DNA from: Chloroflexota bacterium
GTDB taxonomy: Bacteria; Chloroflexota; Ktedonobacteria; Ktedonobacterales; Ktedonobacteraceae
Assembly: GCA_005881495.1 (NCBI GenBank)
Contig: VBHI01000178.1
Coordinates: 1-6,687, forward strand
DNA: 6,687 bases
Direction: 5' to 3'
The notes below the pieces were generated by a model, which worked only from the letters and a program-made list of their open reading frames with translations, was not told where the DNA came from and ran no database searches. This document shows, one piece after another, positions 1 through 5,987 of this stretch (positions within the stretch are counted from its first letter, which is position 1; each line of letters begins with the position of its first letter). The position numbers and the translations under genes were made by a program.

Positions 1-1345
1 CGACCTGGGTCAGCAGTGCTGGAGCCGGAATGGAGAGCACAAAGGACTCGGCAGACTCGCGTGGCCGTGCCACCGATTTCGCTCCTTCGCGCATCGCCAT
101 CAGATCTGGGTCCATCTTCAAGTGCTGCACGGCAGTGCGCACCTGCTTGTAGGAGGGAAGTTTGACGGGTGTTCCGGTTTCCTTGGATAAGCGTGCCGCC
201 ACCTGCTGCATTTCGGTGTGTTCTCGAATAGCCGTCATGGTGAGCCGTGTGGGCAGTCCAAACAGCCGACGGATACAGTCGGCGAAGGCCGGATGAAGCT
301 GCGAGGCCCTTTGGTAGCTGCCGTGAGGCACACAAGCAATCTGACCCCTCTTGCGGGTCCTACTCACCAGCCGCGAAAGCGTCGAACGCGGGTTGCCCTC
401 CTTTTCCGCGACGCTGCTTTGGGTGGCTCCAGCCAGCACCTGTTCCACGGCCCGCAGATTCCGGTGAAATTGTGCACGTTGTGGTTCTGGAAGCGTCGAG
501 GCATCAAAGGTCGGACCAGGAATGAGGGTGGATGGCTGACGTTCGATGGCAGCCACCCGCGTCGTCTCTGATTCAGGCAGAAGCGTGTCAGGCAGTGGTG
601 AGGGCACAAGCACTGGAGCATCCGGTGGGAGCAGGGCCAGAGGAAGCGTGCGAGAGAGGGTGTACTGCTCCAGATCGAGGAGCAGATGTCCCTGCGCCGC
701 CGCATCTGCCACCACTTTCCAGATCGCTGCTTCCACCAGATCGACGGGAAACTGGTGTGAAAGTCGGCTTGCCACCTCTGCGACCTCGGCCATTTCTCCC
801 CACGGCCAGACCTCCGGCAAGACGGCAGCAATATCGGAAAAGGCCGGAAACGTTTTGCGTCTGGCGTGCAAGAAGACCAAGTTGTAGTGGCGACGTTTCG
901 TCAAGGTACGCTCGGTGCCAATCCAGAAGGTCCCTTGTTGCAGGCATGCAAGCCGTCGGGCGGCCTCGGCTTTAGCAAGGTTACGATCTCCCCGCTTGTC
1001 ATCCTCCATGCCCGCCTCAGCGAGGAACGGTGTTCCGTCGGCCAAAGTGCCCACGAAATCGGGCAGGTAATGATGGGGGTTGTTCTCAAATGTGTAGCCA
1101 ATCGCGAACGGGGCGTGTTGTGGAATCGGCAGTCGATACTTCGTGGCAAACTCCGGGCCAATGTCACCACGCGCGTAGCTGGCAACCAGAGGGTGATACT
1201 CAAGCCACAGCATTAAGCGTTCTTCGAGCTGGCTACAAAACGGCTGTCTGATCACCGTGCCCGTTTTGTAGCTCGGAACCCATCCTGAAATGGAGCGGCC
1301 CGCTATTTTGAACAGATCAATGCCTTGTACTTCTGGCGTGACCAT
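1..1345 (-). CDS. tnsAB: TnsA-TnsB fusion transposase (Tn7-like), 3' part cut by the window edge
   Basis: The frame runs from ATG at 1345 to base 1 (448 codons plus one base) with no stop. Seen: residues about 36-165 look like a TnsA endonuclease domain, with S-x-L-E (E41), HHYLPDF (D96), a strand FLAEAG (E110) and a KAEAARRLA helix, ending in FWIGT and RRHYN. In Tn7 TnsA cuts the 5' ends of the element. Residues 230-285 are a Pro-rich linker. Residues about 290-335 look like a helix-turn-helix (VEQVLAG..SSVAEKEG.PRSTLSRLV) and 350-412 like a second DNA-binding domain, as in TnsB/Mu transposases. The window stops after APALLTQV, just where the first Asp of the DDE core is expected (inference). 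No clear Shine-Dalgarno precedes the ATG; a TTG lies two codons upstream and an in-frame stop at 1421-1423 limits any extension. The lysine expected two residues after E110 is Gly112. Family call fairly sure; fused architecture inferred from a single open frame. Confidence 0.8.
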   Translation of the reverse strand, partial: MVTPEVQGIDLFKIAGRSISGWVPSYKTGTVIRQPFCSQLEERLMLWLEYHPLVASYARGDIGPEFATKYRLPIPQHAPFAIGYTFENNPHHYLPDFVGTLADGTPFLAEAGMEDDKRGDRNLAKAEAARRLACLQQGTFWIGTERTLTKRRHYNLVFLHARRKTFPAFSDIAAVLPEVWPWGEMAEVAEVASRLSHQFPVDLVEAAIWKVVADAAAQGHLLLDLEQYTLSRTLPLALLPPDAPVLVPSPLPDTLLPESETTRVAAIERQPSTLIPGPTFDASTLPEPQRAQFHRNLRAVEQVLAGATQSSVAEKEGNPRSTLSRLVSRTRKRGQIACVPHGSYQRASQLHPAFADCIRRLFGLPTRLTMTAIREHTEMQQVAARLSKETGTPVKLPSYKQVRTAVQHLKMDPDLMAMREGAKSVARPRESAESFVLSIPAPALLTQV

Positions 1346-1400
1346 GAGCAACCCCGAATGCCTTGCGCGTCCGTCTTCCGTATTCCAATGGTTTGTTTTT

Positions 1401-1435
1401 CTCTCAAAAGGAAACACAATTTACAGATTTGAGAG
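1401..1435. repeat. 8-bp inverted repeat upstream of tnsAB
   Basis: CTCTCAAA at 1401-1408 and TTTGAGAG at 1428-1435 are perfect inverted copies separated by 19 bp. The right arm lies inside the first phased repeat (1422-1436), so the left arm may be an inverted half-site of the same binding motif. It sits 56-90 bp upstream of the transposase start, where it could overlap the promoter and serve autoregulation. In Tn7 TnsB binding at the right end represses the tns promoter. Function here is inference, and an 8-bp palindrome can occur by chance. Confidence 0.3.
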
Positions 1436-1520
1436 CAAGTGTACCTGATGGAAAGCGGTTTTGTCCAGGAACGCGTGTACCAGTGTCCAGAATTGAGGGC
1501 AATGTTCCACATTTGCGGGC
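1422..1520 (+). repeat. Five degenerate direct repeats with about 21-bp spacing, candidate TnsB binding sites
   Basis: Fifteen-base units start at 1422, 1442, 1464, 1486 and 1506 (steps of 20, 22, 22 and 20). They read TACAGATTTGAGAGC, TACCTGATGGAAAGC, TCCAGGAACGCGTGT, TCCAGAATTGAGGGC and TCCACATTTGCGGGC. Positions 1 (T), 3 (C), 10 (G) and 14 (G) are the same in all five; the best pairs match at 12 of 15. TGTCCAG is exact at 1462-1468 and 1484-1490. In Tn7 the right end next to tnsA carries four closely packed 22-bp TnsB sites, so position and spacing here fit. A binding role is inference. The two middle units are weak, and part of the pattern could be chance. Confidence 0.45.
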
Positions 1521-1931
1521 CAAATTCACCCACTTCGTAGGGTATTTACCAAGAGGGCATCGGTCATCGTCACTGCCGGGATGTGTAAACCATGCGTGGC
1601 GAGGTTTCGGCGGAGTACGTGGCGAGTTTCAAATCCAAGTGACCCAGATTCCGTAGACCCAGGACCTGACCTTCTCCTCCCAGGTGGAGGCCAATGCCAC
1701 CAGTGTCGGTCCAGTGCCGGTCCACCGTCGTAGCGCCGCCTGCTCCACTAACCAGCATGGTGGCGCCGCCCGGCGCTCGCAGGCAAGCACGATATGGGGC
1801 TGATTCGTTGGGGCTAGGGAGGAAGTCGCCAATTCAGACATCCATTTAGGCGAATTTGTTAAGATTACATCTGGTTTCCGTTACAGTTGTTGGGGTGAAA
1901 TGAAGAGCAGGCAAGTGCTGTAGTATTTTGT

Positions 1932-1938
1932 AAGGAAA
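1932..1938 (+). promoter_or_regulatory. Ribosome binding site of the SGNH hydrolase gene
   Basis: AAGGAAA lies 11 bases before the ATG at 1950. The spacing is slightly long. No nearer in-frame start exists, and this start gives an intact signal peptide. Confidence 0.45.
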
Positions 1939-1949
1939 CGAGTTGTAAC

Positions 1950-2822
1950 ATGAAACGTTATTTAGTCTTCCTCTCCGTATTCTTGACGCTTTTTAGTGGC
2001 GTGGCAGTGGCTGTCACCGTAGTTGCTCATCCTGCTAAAGCCCTGGCCGCCTCTAACAGGCCGCAGGAATACCTGGCCCTTGGCAACTCAGTCGCCTTCG
2101 GCTATAGCCCGCTGGTCGACCCGAGTAACGCAAACAACTTCATCGGATACCCGACCCCGGTGGCTGCGGCGCTCAAGGAGAACCTCACTAACGCTTCCTG
2201 CCCCGGCGAGACGAGCAGCCACTTCATCTCTCTAACCGGCTCCGACAACGGCTGCGGGACCTACCGCCTCAACTTCCCTCTCCACGTGGCATACAGCACC
2301 ACGCAGCTAAAGTTTGCCGACGGATTCCTCCAGTCTCATCCCAAGACCCTGGTGGTCAGCATCGACATCGGTGCCAACGACCTCTTCGTACTGGAAAATG
2401 GGTGCGGCGGAGCGGTTACCCCAGCTGAAATCAAGTGCATTCTCTCAGGCTTGCCTGGCATGCTGGCGACGCTCTCAGCCAACCTCGACACCATCTACGG
2501 GCACATCCGCAACCTGGATGGCTACCACCATAAGCTCGTCGCGCTGAACTACTACTCGCTCAACTACAGTGACCCCGTCGGCACGAACGTGATCTCGCAG
2601 GTGAATCAGGTGGTGGCCGGTCGCACATTAGCCTGGGGAGGGATCGTTGCCGACGGGTTCGCCGCGTTCGCCGCCGCCTCCACCGCCTATGGCGGCGACA
2701 CGTGTGCGGCAGGATTACGCATCGTGGTGTCGTCCTCCCCTCTTACCTGTAACATCCACCCGTCGCCTGCCGGGCGCGACCTGCTGGCGCAAGCCGTCGT
2801 GAAAGCGCTGCGCACCGACTGA
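1950..2822 (+). CDS. Secreted SGNH/GDSL-family hydrolase
   Basis: A 290-residue protein, probably an exported esterase or lipase. Residues 1-34 form a signal peptide: MKRY, a long hydrophobic stretch, then AKALAA as likely cleavage site. Block I is YLALGNSVAFGYS with nucleophile Ser47; the usual GDS is GNS here. Block II is NASCPGETS with Gly86 for the oxyanion hole. Block III is IDIGANDLF with Asn143. Block V is LTCNIHPSPAGRDLL with His270. The Asp normally two or three residues before this His is absent; Asn268 and Cys267 stand there. Length and block order fit the secreted actinobacterial and chloroflexote SGNH lipase-like proteins. Several cysteines (84, 102, 267 and others) may form disulfides outside the cell. 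The substrate cannot be told. It converges with the sugar operon across 63 bp, with no strong terminator in between. It is probably a single-gene unit. Confidence 0.85.
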   Translation: MKRYLVFLSVFLTLFSGVAVAVTVVAHPAKALAASNRPQEYLALGNSVAFGYSPLVDPSNANNFIGYPTPVAAALKENLTNASCPGETSSHFISLTGSDNGCGTYRLNFPLHVAYSTTQLKFADGFLQSHPKTLVVSIDIGANDLFVLENGCGGAVTPAEIKCILSGLPGMLATLSANLDTIYGHIRNLDGYHHKLVALNYYSLNYSDPVGTNVISQVNQVVAGRTLAWGGIVADGFAAFAAASTAYGGDTCAAGLRIVVSSSPLTCNIHPSPAGRDLLAQAVVKALRTD

Positions 2823-2885
2823 CTGTTTGGAGAGAGCCTGGGTGCTGAAGCATTTTACCTGAAAGGTGAGACTGATGTACCTTCT

Positions 2886-3917
2886 TTAGTTCGACTCACG
2901 GCCAATTTCGCTCAGATGGACCGGGCGGTGTTCGGCCAGGGATTTTTTTGCGGCCAGTCCTAGAACCAGTGCCATGCGCCCATCGTATCCGGTGACCGGG
3001 ACGGGTTTATCATGGAGCACAGCATCCACGAAGGCTTCTATCTCCGTGACATAGCTCTGCGTATAGCGCTCGATGTAGAAGTGGAGCGGCAGATCACGCC
3101 GGATGCTGCTGCTATCGCTGATGATGGCAGTGTTGGAATACTTGTTTTCGGTCCGCACCGCCCCAGCACTTCCCAGCACTTCCACACGTTGGTCATAGCC
3201 ATAAGCAGCGCGCCGGCAGTTCTCGATCGTGCCGATCACGCCATTGCTAAAGCGCAACAGGATGGTCGCCGTGTCCACGTCGCCCACCTCCCCAATAGCT
3301 GGGTCCACCATCACACCAGCCATCACGAAGACTTCATCCACTTCACTGCCAGCCAGGAAACGGGCCATGTCAAAATCGTGGATGGTCATATCAAGGAAGA
3401 GGCCACCTGAACCGGGGATATATTCAATCAGCGGCGGCGCGGGGTCCCGGCTGATGATATGGAGCTGTTGCAGGCGACCTGTCTCCCCCTGTTCCACCGC
3501 CTGGCGCACCCGGCTATAACTGGCGTCAAAGCGGCGGTTGAAGCCGAGTTGAAGTTTGACGCCAGCGCGTGCCACGGCATCTAGTGCCCGGTCAATCGAT
3601 GGAAGATTCAGTGCGATGGGTTTCTCACAGAAGATGTGCTTCCCGGCCTGTGCTGCTTCCTTGATGATGCTGGCATGGGTGTCGGTGGATGAGCAGATCA
3701 CCACCGCCTCGATATCTGGACGGTCCAATATGGCGTGGTAATCCTGTGTGGGGAAAGGTATAGCATAACGCTTCGCACACTGCCTGGCGTTCTCCTCCAA
3801 CACGTCAGCAACCATGATGAGCTCAACTGACGGGATATGCGTAGTAAGATTCGCAGCATGCATACGACCGATGCGTCCAGCACCGATCAAACCTATCTTC
3901 AACGACTGTGCAGGCAT
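2886..3917 (-). CDS. iolG: Gfo/Idh/MocA oxidoreductase, inositol 2-dehydrogenase-like
   Basis: A 343-residue cytoplasmic NAD(P)-dependent dehydrogenase of the usual family length. The N-terminal Rossmann domain has IGLIGAGRIGRMHA (residues 8-21), with Asp38 at the end of the second strand, which favours NAD over NADP. The conserved EKP motif is at 98-100 (Lys99). GGLFLDMTIHDFDMARFL carries Asp176 and His180. Lys99/Asp176/His180 correspond in spacing to the Lys97/Asp172/His176 triad of Bacillus subtilis IolG. The family oxidises a sugar or inositol hydroxyl to a ketone, so the substrate could be myo-inositol or another polyol or glycoside; next to thuA, a ThuB-like role (3-keto sugar formation) is equally possible. 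AAAGGAGA at 3935-3928 is a good ribosome site 10 bases before the ATG. It is the last gene visible in the operon, 57 bp after the dehydrogenase gene. The family is certain, the substrate is not. Confidence 0.88.
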   Translation of the reverse strand: MPAQSLKIGLIGAGRIGRMHAANLTTHIPSVELIMVADVLEENARQCAKRYAIPFPTQDYHAILDRPDIEAVVICSSTDTHASIIKEAAQAGKHIFCEKPIALNLPSIDRALDAVARAGVKLQLGFNRRFDASYSRVRQAVEQGETGRLQQLHIISRDPAPPLIEYIPGSGGLFLDMTIHDFDMARFLAGSEVDEVFVMAGVMVDPAIGEVGDVDTATILLRFSNGVIGTIENCRRAAYGYDQRVEVLGSAGAVRTENKYSNTAIISDSSSIRRDLPLHFYIERYTQSYVTEIEAFVDAVLHDKPVPVTGYDGRMALVLGLAAKKSLAEHRPVHLSEIGRESN

Positions 3918-3974
3918 GAGGCATTCTTCTCCTTTCAGGTCTGAAGTATTGCACTTCTACAAAAAAATCGTTCT

Positions 3975-5084
3975 CTACAATGTAACAACGTTCTTGATTC
4001 CCCTCACACTGCCGAGCAACAACTGTGGAGCCTGTTCAATAGGATAGTACCCTGTAATCAGCGAACGTAGTGCGTGCGGCCAGTGCTGCTTAAAGACAGC
4101 GAGATCACGAATCGCAGACTCAAAGGCAGCCCTGTCAGCGTTCACTGTGCCTAAGACAACCTGATTCTTCACCACGCGATCGAGAATCACGTGGTCGGTA
4201 TCAACTTTGCTGGGGGCTGTGGGGTCAGGTACACCTGCAAAGACGAAGATGGCATTGGTACCTAATACTCGCATTATATCGAAGACGACCTGCGAAGCTC
4301 CCGACGCTTCAAAGATGAGATCGATATTGCCGACCTGCTCGGCAAGCTGCTCGACCGATGTTGTTTCATTGGAGATATATTTGCCTCCGATTGCCTCTAC
4401 CAGGTCTGCCTTTGGATTAGGCATCTTGGAGCGTGAATAAACATACGTCTCGAAGCCTGATGCAACGAACAGCATTGCCCCTAGTAGTCCAACCGGGCCA
4501 GCACCCAGCACAATCGCCTTCAGGCCCTTCCCACGCATATGAGCTGGCGCGTTGGGATCAATCCACGGTAGACGCTGCTGAATGTGCCAGACCTGCGCGA
4601 GGCCCTTCTCCGCAACCGTCAGCGGCTCAGTCAGCACTCCCACATCACGCAGTTCATGGGGCACCGGGGTCATGTAGCGTGCTTCATCGACCACAAACTC
4701 GGTCATAAAGCCGTGCGACTCTTTAATGCCCTGTTCGGTGAAATCACCTGTGAAACAGAAATCCTGGCGTCCTATACGGCAGGCACGACAATAATCATGT
4801 GGACAGGGATGGCGCACCGCCGTTACTGCCAGGTCGCCCGGCTTGAAGCCGCGCACCCCCGAACCTATCTCGACCACCTCACCGAGCATCTCGTGCCCAA
4901 TTACAAAGTAGTCATAGCCAGCAGGAGCAGTGCCGAACTGGAATGCGGTAATCTTCTTATCGCTGCCACACACACCAACCTCCAGCGTGCGTAGCTTCAC
5001 CTGCGCCGGCGTCGTGATCTTCGGCTCCTCATGATCGATCAACTTTACCTCGTGCGTCTTAGGAAAGACAGCTATAGCTTTCAT
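3975..5084 (-). CDS. gdh: Zinc-dependent glucose 1-dehydrogenase-type medium-chain dehydrogenase
   Basis: A 369-residue cytoplasmic enzyme likely to oxidise an aldose at C1 to the lactone with NAD(P). Catalytic zinc ligands are visible: Cys39 in VCGSDKK, His64-Glu65 in GHEMLGEVVEIG, and Glu153 in LTEPL. The structural zinc lobe has Cys94, Cys99, Cys102 and Cys110, followed by RIGRQDFCFTGDFTEQGI, very close to archaeal glucose dehydrogenases. The Rossmann motif is VLGAGPVGLLG (from 192), with YSRSK after the second strand, which could allow NADP. The C-terminal part, with FAGVPDP and VNADRAAFESAIRDL, is the typical glucose-dehydrogenase C-terminal region. I chose ATG 5084 (MKAIAVFPKTHEV) over an upstream in-frame TTG at 5102 because family members begin at this Met and GAAGGG lies just before it. 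The start is 38 bp after the thuA stop. Galactose, arabinose or another aldose are possible substrates. Confidence 0.9.
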   Translation of the reverse strand: MKAIAVFPKTHEVKLIDHEEPKITTPAQVKLRTLEVGVCGSDKKITAFQFGTAPAGYDYFVIGHEMLGEVVEIGSGVRGFKPGDLAVTAVRHPCPHDYCRACRIGRQDFCFTGDFTEQGIKESHGFMTEFVVDEARYMTPVPHELRDVGVLTEPLTVAEKGLAQVWHIQQRLPWIDPNAPAHMRGKGLKAIVLGAGPVGLLGAMLFVASGFETYVYSRSKMPNPKADLVEAIGGKYISNETTSVEQLAEQVGNIDLIFEASGASQVVFDIMRVLGTNAIFVFAGVPDPTAPSKVDTDHVILDRVVKNQVVLGTVNADRAAFESAIRDLAVFKQHWPHALRSLITGYYPIEQAPQLLLGSVRGIKNVVTL

Positions 5085-5088
5085 GCAT

Positions 5089-5097
5089 CCCTTCTTT
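5089..5097 (-). promoter_or_regulatory. Ribosome binding site that decides the gdh start
   Basis: On the minus strand AAAGAAGGG ends four bases before the ATG at 5084. The spacing is short but usable. The alternative TTG at 5102 lies upstream of this site and has no Shine-Dalgarno of its own, so the ATG is preferred. Another ATG at 5088 is out of frame and reaches a stop after nine codons. Confidence 0.5.
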
Positions 5098-5122
5098 CTC
5101 AAAAAGTGGTGGTGGACAGACC

Positions 5123-5887
5123 TTAAACCTGTTCACCGGCTTTCCCTTCGTACCAGCCGATCGACAACGGCGTTGGCCTGTATGTCTGAGAGCGTTGCCC
5201 GTTAGTACTGTAGGCCCAGCGCACGCCGTTGGCAATGATCCGCCGTACCTCCGGCTGGTAATAGACCGGGAAGGTCTCGTGGCCGGGTGAAAAATAGAAG
5301 ACGCGCCCCCACCCGCGTGTGTAGCAGCACCCACTGCGGAACACTTCGCCGCCAGTGAAAGAGCTAATGAACACAAGCTCATCAGGTTGTGGGATGTCGA
5401 AGAACTCGCCGTACATCTCCTGACGCGGGATGATAAATGGATGTGGGACGCCAGCCGCGATGGGGTGGGCCGGATTCACGGTCCACACGACCTCGCGGTC
5501 GTCAGCCTCGCGCCAGAGAAGCGCACAGGTCGTGCCCATGAGTCGGCGGAAAATCTTGGACTCGTGACCAGAGTGCAAGACGACCAGGCCCATACCGTTG
5601 AGGACGCGCCGATGCACCCGGTCAACGACGACGTCGGAGACCTGGTCGTGCGCCAGGTGCCCCCACCAGGTTAGCACGTCAGTACTCTCCAACACATCAT
5701 CGGTGAGTCCGTGCTCAGGCTGATCCAGGGTGGCAGTGCGTACGGCCGCTTGTTCGCCCAGGTGCTCGCGTAGCCCGGCAGCAATTGCCTCGTGAATCCC
5801 ATCGGGGTAGACTGCACGGACTTCCTCGTTCTGCCGCTCGTGGACGTTCTCGTTCCACACGATCACACGAAGTGCTGTCTCGGTCAT
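5123..5887 (-). CDS. thuA: ThuA-like protein (trehalose-utilization family)
   Basis: A 254-residue soluble protein of the ThuA family, which has a glutamine-amidotransferase-like fold. Motifs in order: [15 protein letters not shown] (6-20), YPDGIH (27-32), [12 protein letters not shown] (51-62), [10 protein letters not shown] (74-83), [17 protein letters not shown] (104-120, His105 and His108), [10 protein letters not shown] (157-166) and [13 protein letters not shown] (198-210, His203). Length and all motifs fit bacterial full-length ThuA. In Sinorhizobium, thuA and thuB (a Gfo/Idh/MocA oxidoreductase) act in trehalose and related disaccharide use through keto-sugars; ThuA is thought to act on the 3-keto sugar. 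A similar role with the downstream oxidoreductases is inference. I chose ATG 5887 because GGGAGGGAG lies just upstream; the in-frame start at 5923 would add twelve residues (through that ribosome site) that do not look like family sequence. It follows the aldolase gene by 100 bp and precedes gdh by 38 bp. Confidence 0.9.
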   Translation of the reverse strand: MTETALRVIVWNENVHERQNEEVRAVYPDGIHEAIAAGLREHLGEQAAVRTATLDQPEHGLTDDVLESTDVLTWWGHLAHDQVSDVVVDRVHRRVLNGMGLVVLHSGHESKIFRRLMGTTCALLWREADDREVVWTVNPAHPIAAGVPHPFIIPRQEMYGEFFDIPQPDELVFISSFTGGEVFRSGCCYTRGWGRVFYFSPGHETFPVYYQPEVRRIIANGVRWAYSTNGQRSQTYRPTPLSIGWYEGKAGEQV

Positions 5888-5987
5888 TATTCTCCCTCCC
5901 TTTGCGCGCTCAAATCCTGACATATCAATACGCTCAATTGCGAATTTCCATAGACAGGCCCTCTAATAGCCGGTCAACGCACTAGTA
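5888..5987. other. 100-bp gap between the aldolase and thuA genes
   Basis: This is the longest gap inside the minus-strand gene set. Apart from the thuA ribosome site I see no clear hairpin followed by T residues and no clear promoter. An internal promoter or a processing site is possible but not visible, so the four genes are treated as one operon. Confidence 0.35.
5891..5900 (-). promoter_or_regulatory. Ribosome binding site that decides the thuA start
   Basis: On the minus strand GGGAGGGAGA (5900-5891) has its GGGAGG core seven bases before the ATG at 5887. It is the strongest Shine-Dalgarno in the window. It would lie inside the coding region if the upstream start at 5923 were used, which argues for 5887. 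Confidence 0.65.

Larger units (their letters stand above)
1346..1949. other. Non-coding stretch: transposon-end candidate region and upstream region of the hydrolase gene
   Basis: I see no convincing gene in these 604 bp. The part nearest the transposase (1401-1525) holds phased repeats and an 8-bp inverted repeat, listed separately. The middle (1560-1800) has minus-strand frames that look somewhat protein-like, for example the 62-codon frame 1758-1570 with GLHLGGEGQVLGLRNLGHLDL, and a second frame with HVLRRNLATHGLHIPAVTMT. Neither has a ribosome binding site or a family I recognise, so a decayed gene or an old insertion is possible. An 11-bp tandem pair, CCAGTGTCGGT and CCAGTGCCGGT, sits at 1700-1721. 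The last 100 bp are AT-richer and must contain the promoter of the hydrolase gene, but no good -35/-10 pair stands out. Confidence 0.5.

Noticed and set aside
218..1251. Several plus-strand open frames of 73-147 codons (for example 218-571, 532-975, 866-1216) and out-of-phase minus-strand frames.
   Set aside because: They are antisense or out-of-frame shadows of the continuous minus-strand transposase frame 1345-1. They have Arg/Ser/Pro-rich shadow-like compositions and no family resemblance.
1615..1645. GAGTTTCAAATCC resembles a tRNA T-loop, which would suggest a tRNA insertion site.
   Set aside because: The flanking bases do not pair as a T-stem, and no acceptor or anticodon arm can be drawn around it.
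1303..1656. Minus-strand frame 1533-1303 and plus-strand frame 1363-1656 over the repeat region.
   Set aside because: Both run across the phased repeats, overlap the transposase start or its upstream region, and show no recognisable domain or ribosome site.
1676..1690. Hairpin CCTCC-CAGGT-GGAGG, a possible terminator.
   Set aside because: The stem is only 5 bp, it has no following T run, and no gene ends there.
1484..1840. Inverted pair TGTCCAGAATTG (1484-1495, plus) and TGTCTGAATTG (1840-1830, minus), which could bracket a 357-bp mini-element.
   Set aside because: The match needs a gap, and a pair this good is expected about once by chance in a region of this size. No flanking target duplication is visible.
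2823..2885. Possible bidirectional terminator between the convergent hydrolase and Idh-type genes.
   Set aside because: Only a 4-bp stem (ACCT-GAA-AGGT) can be drawn, too weak to call.
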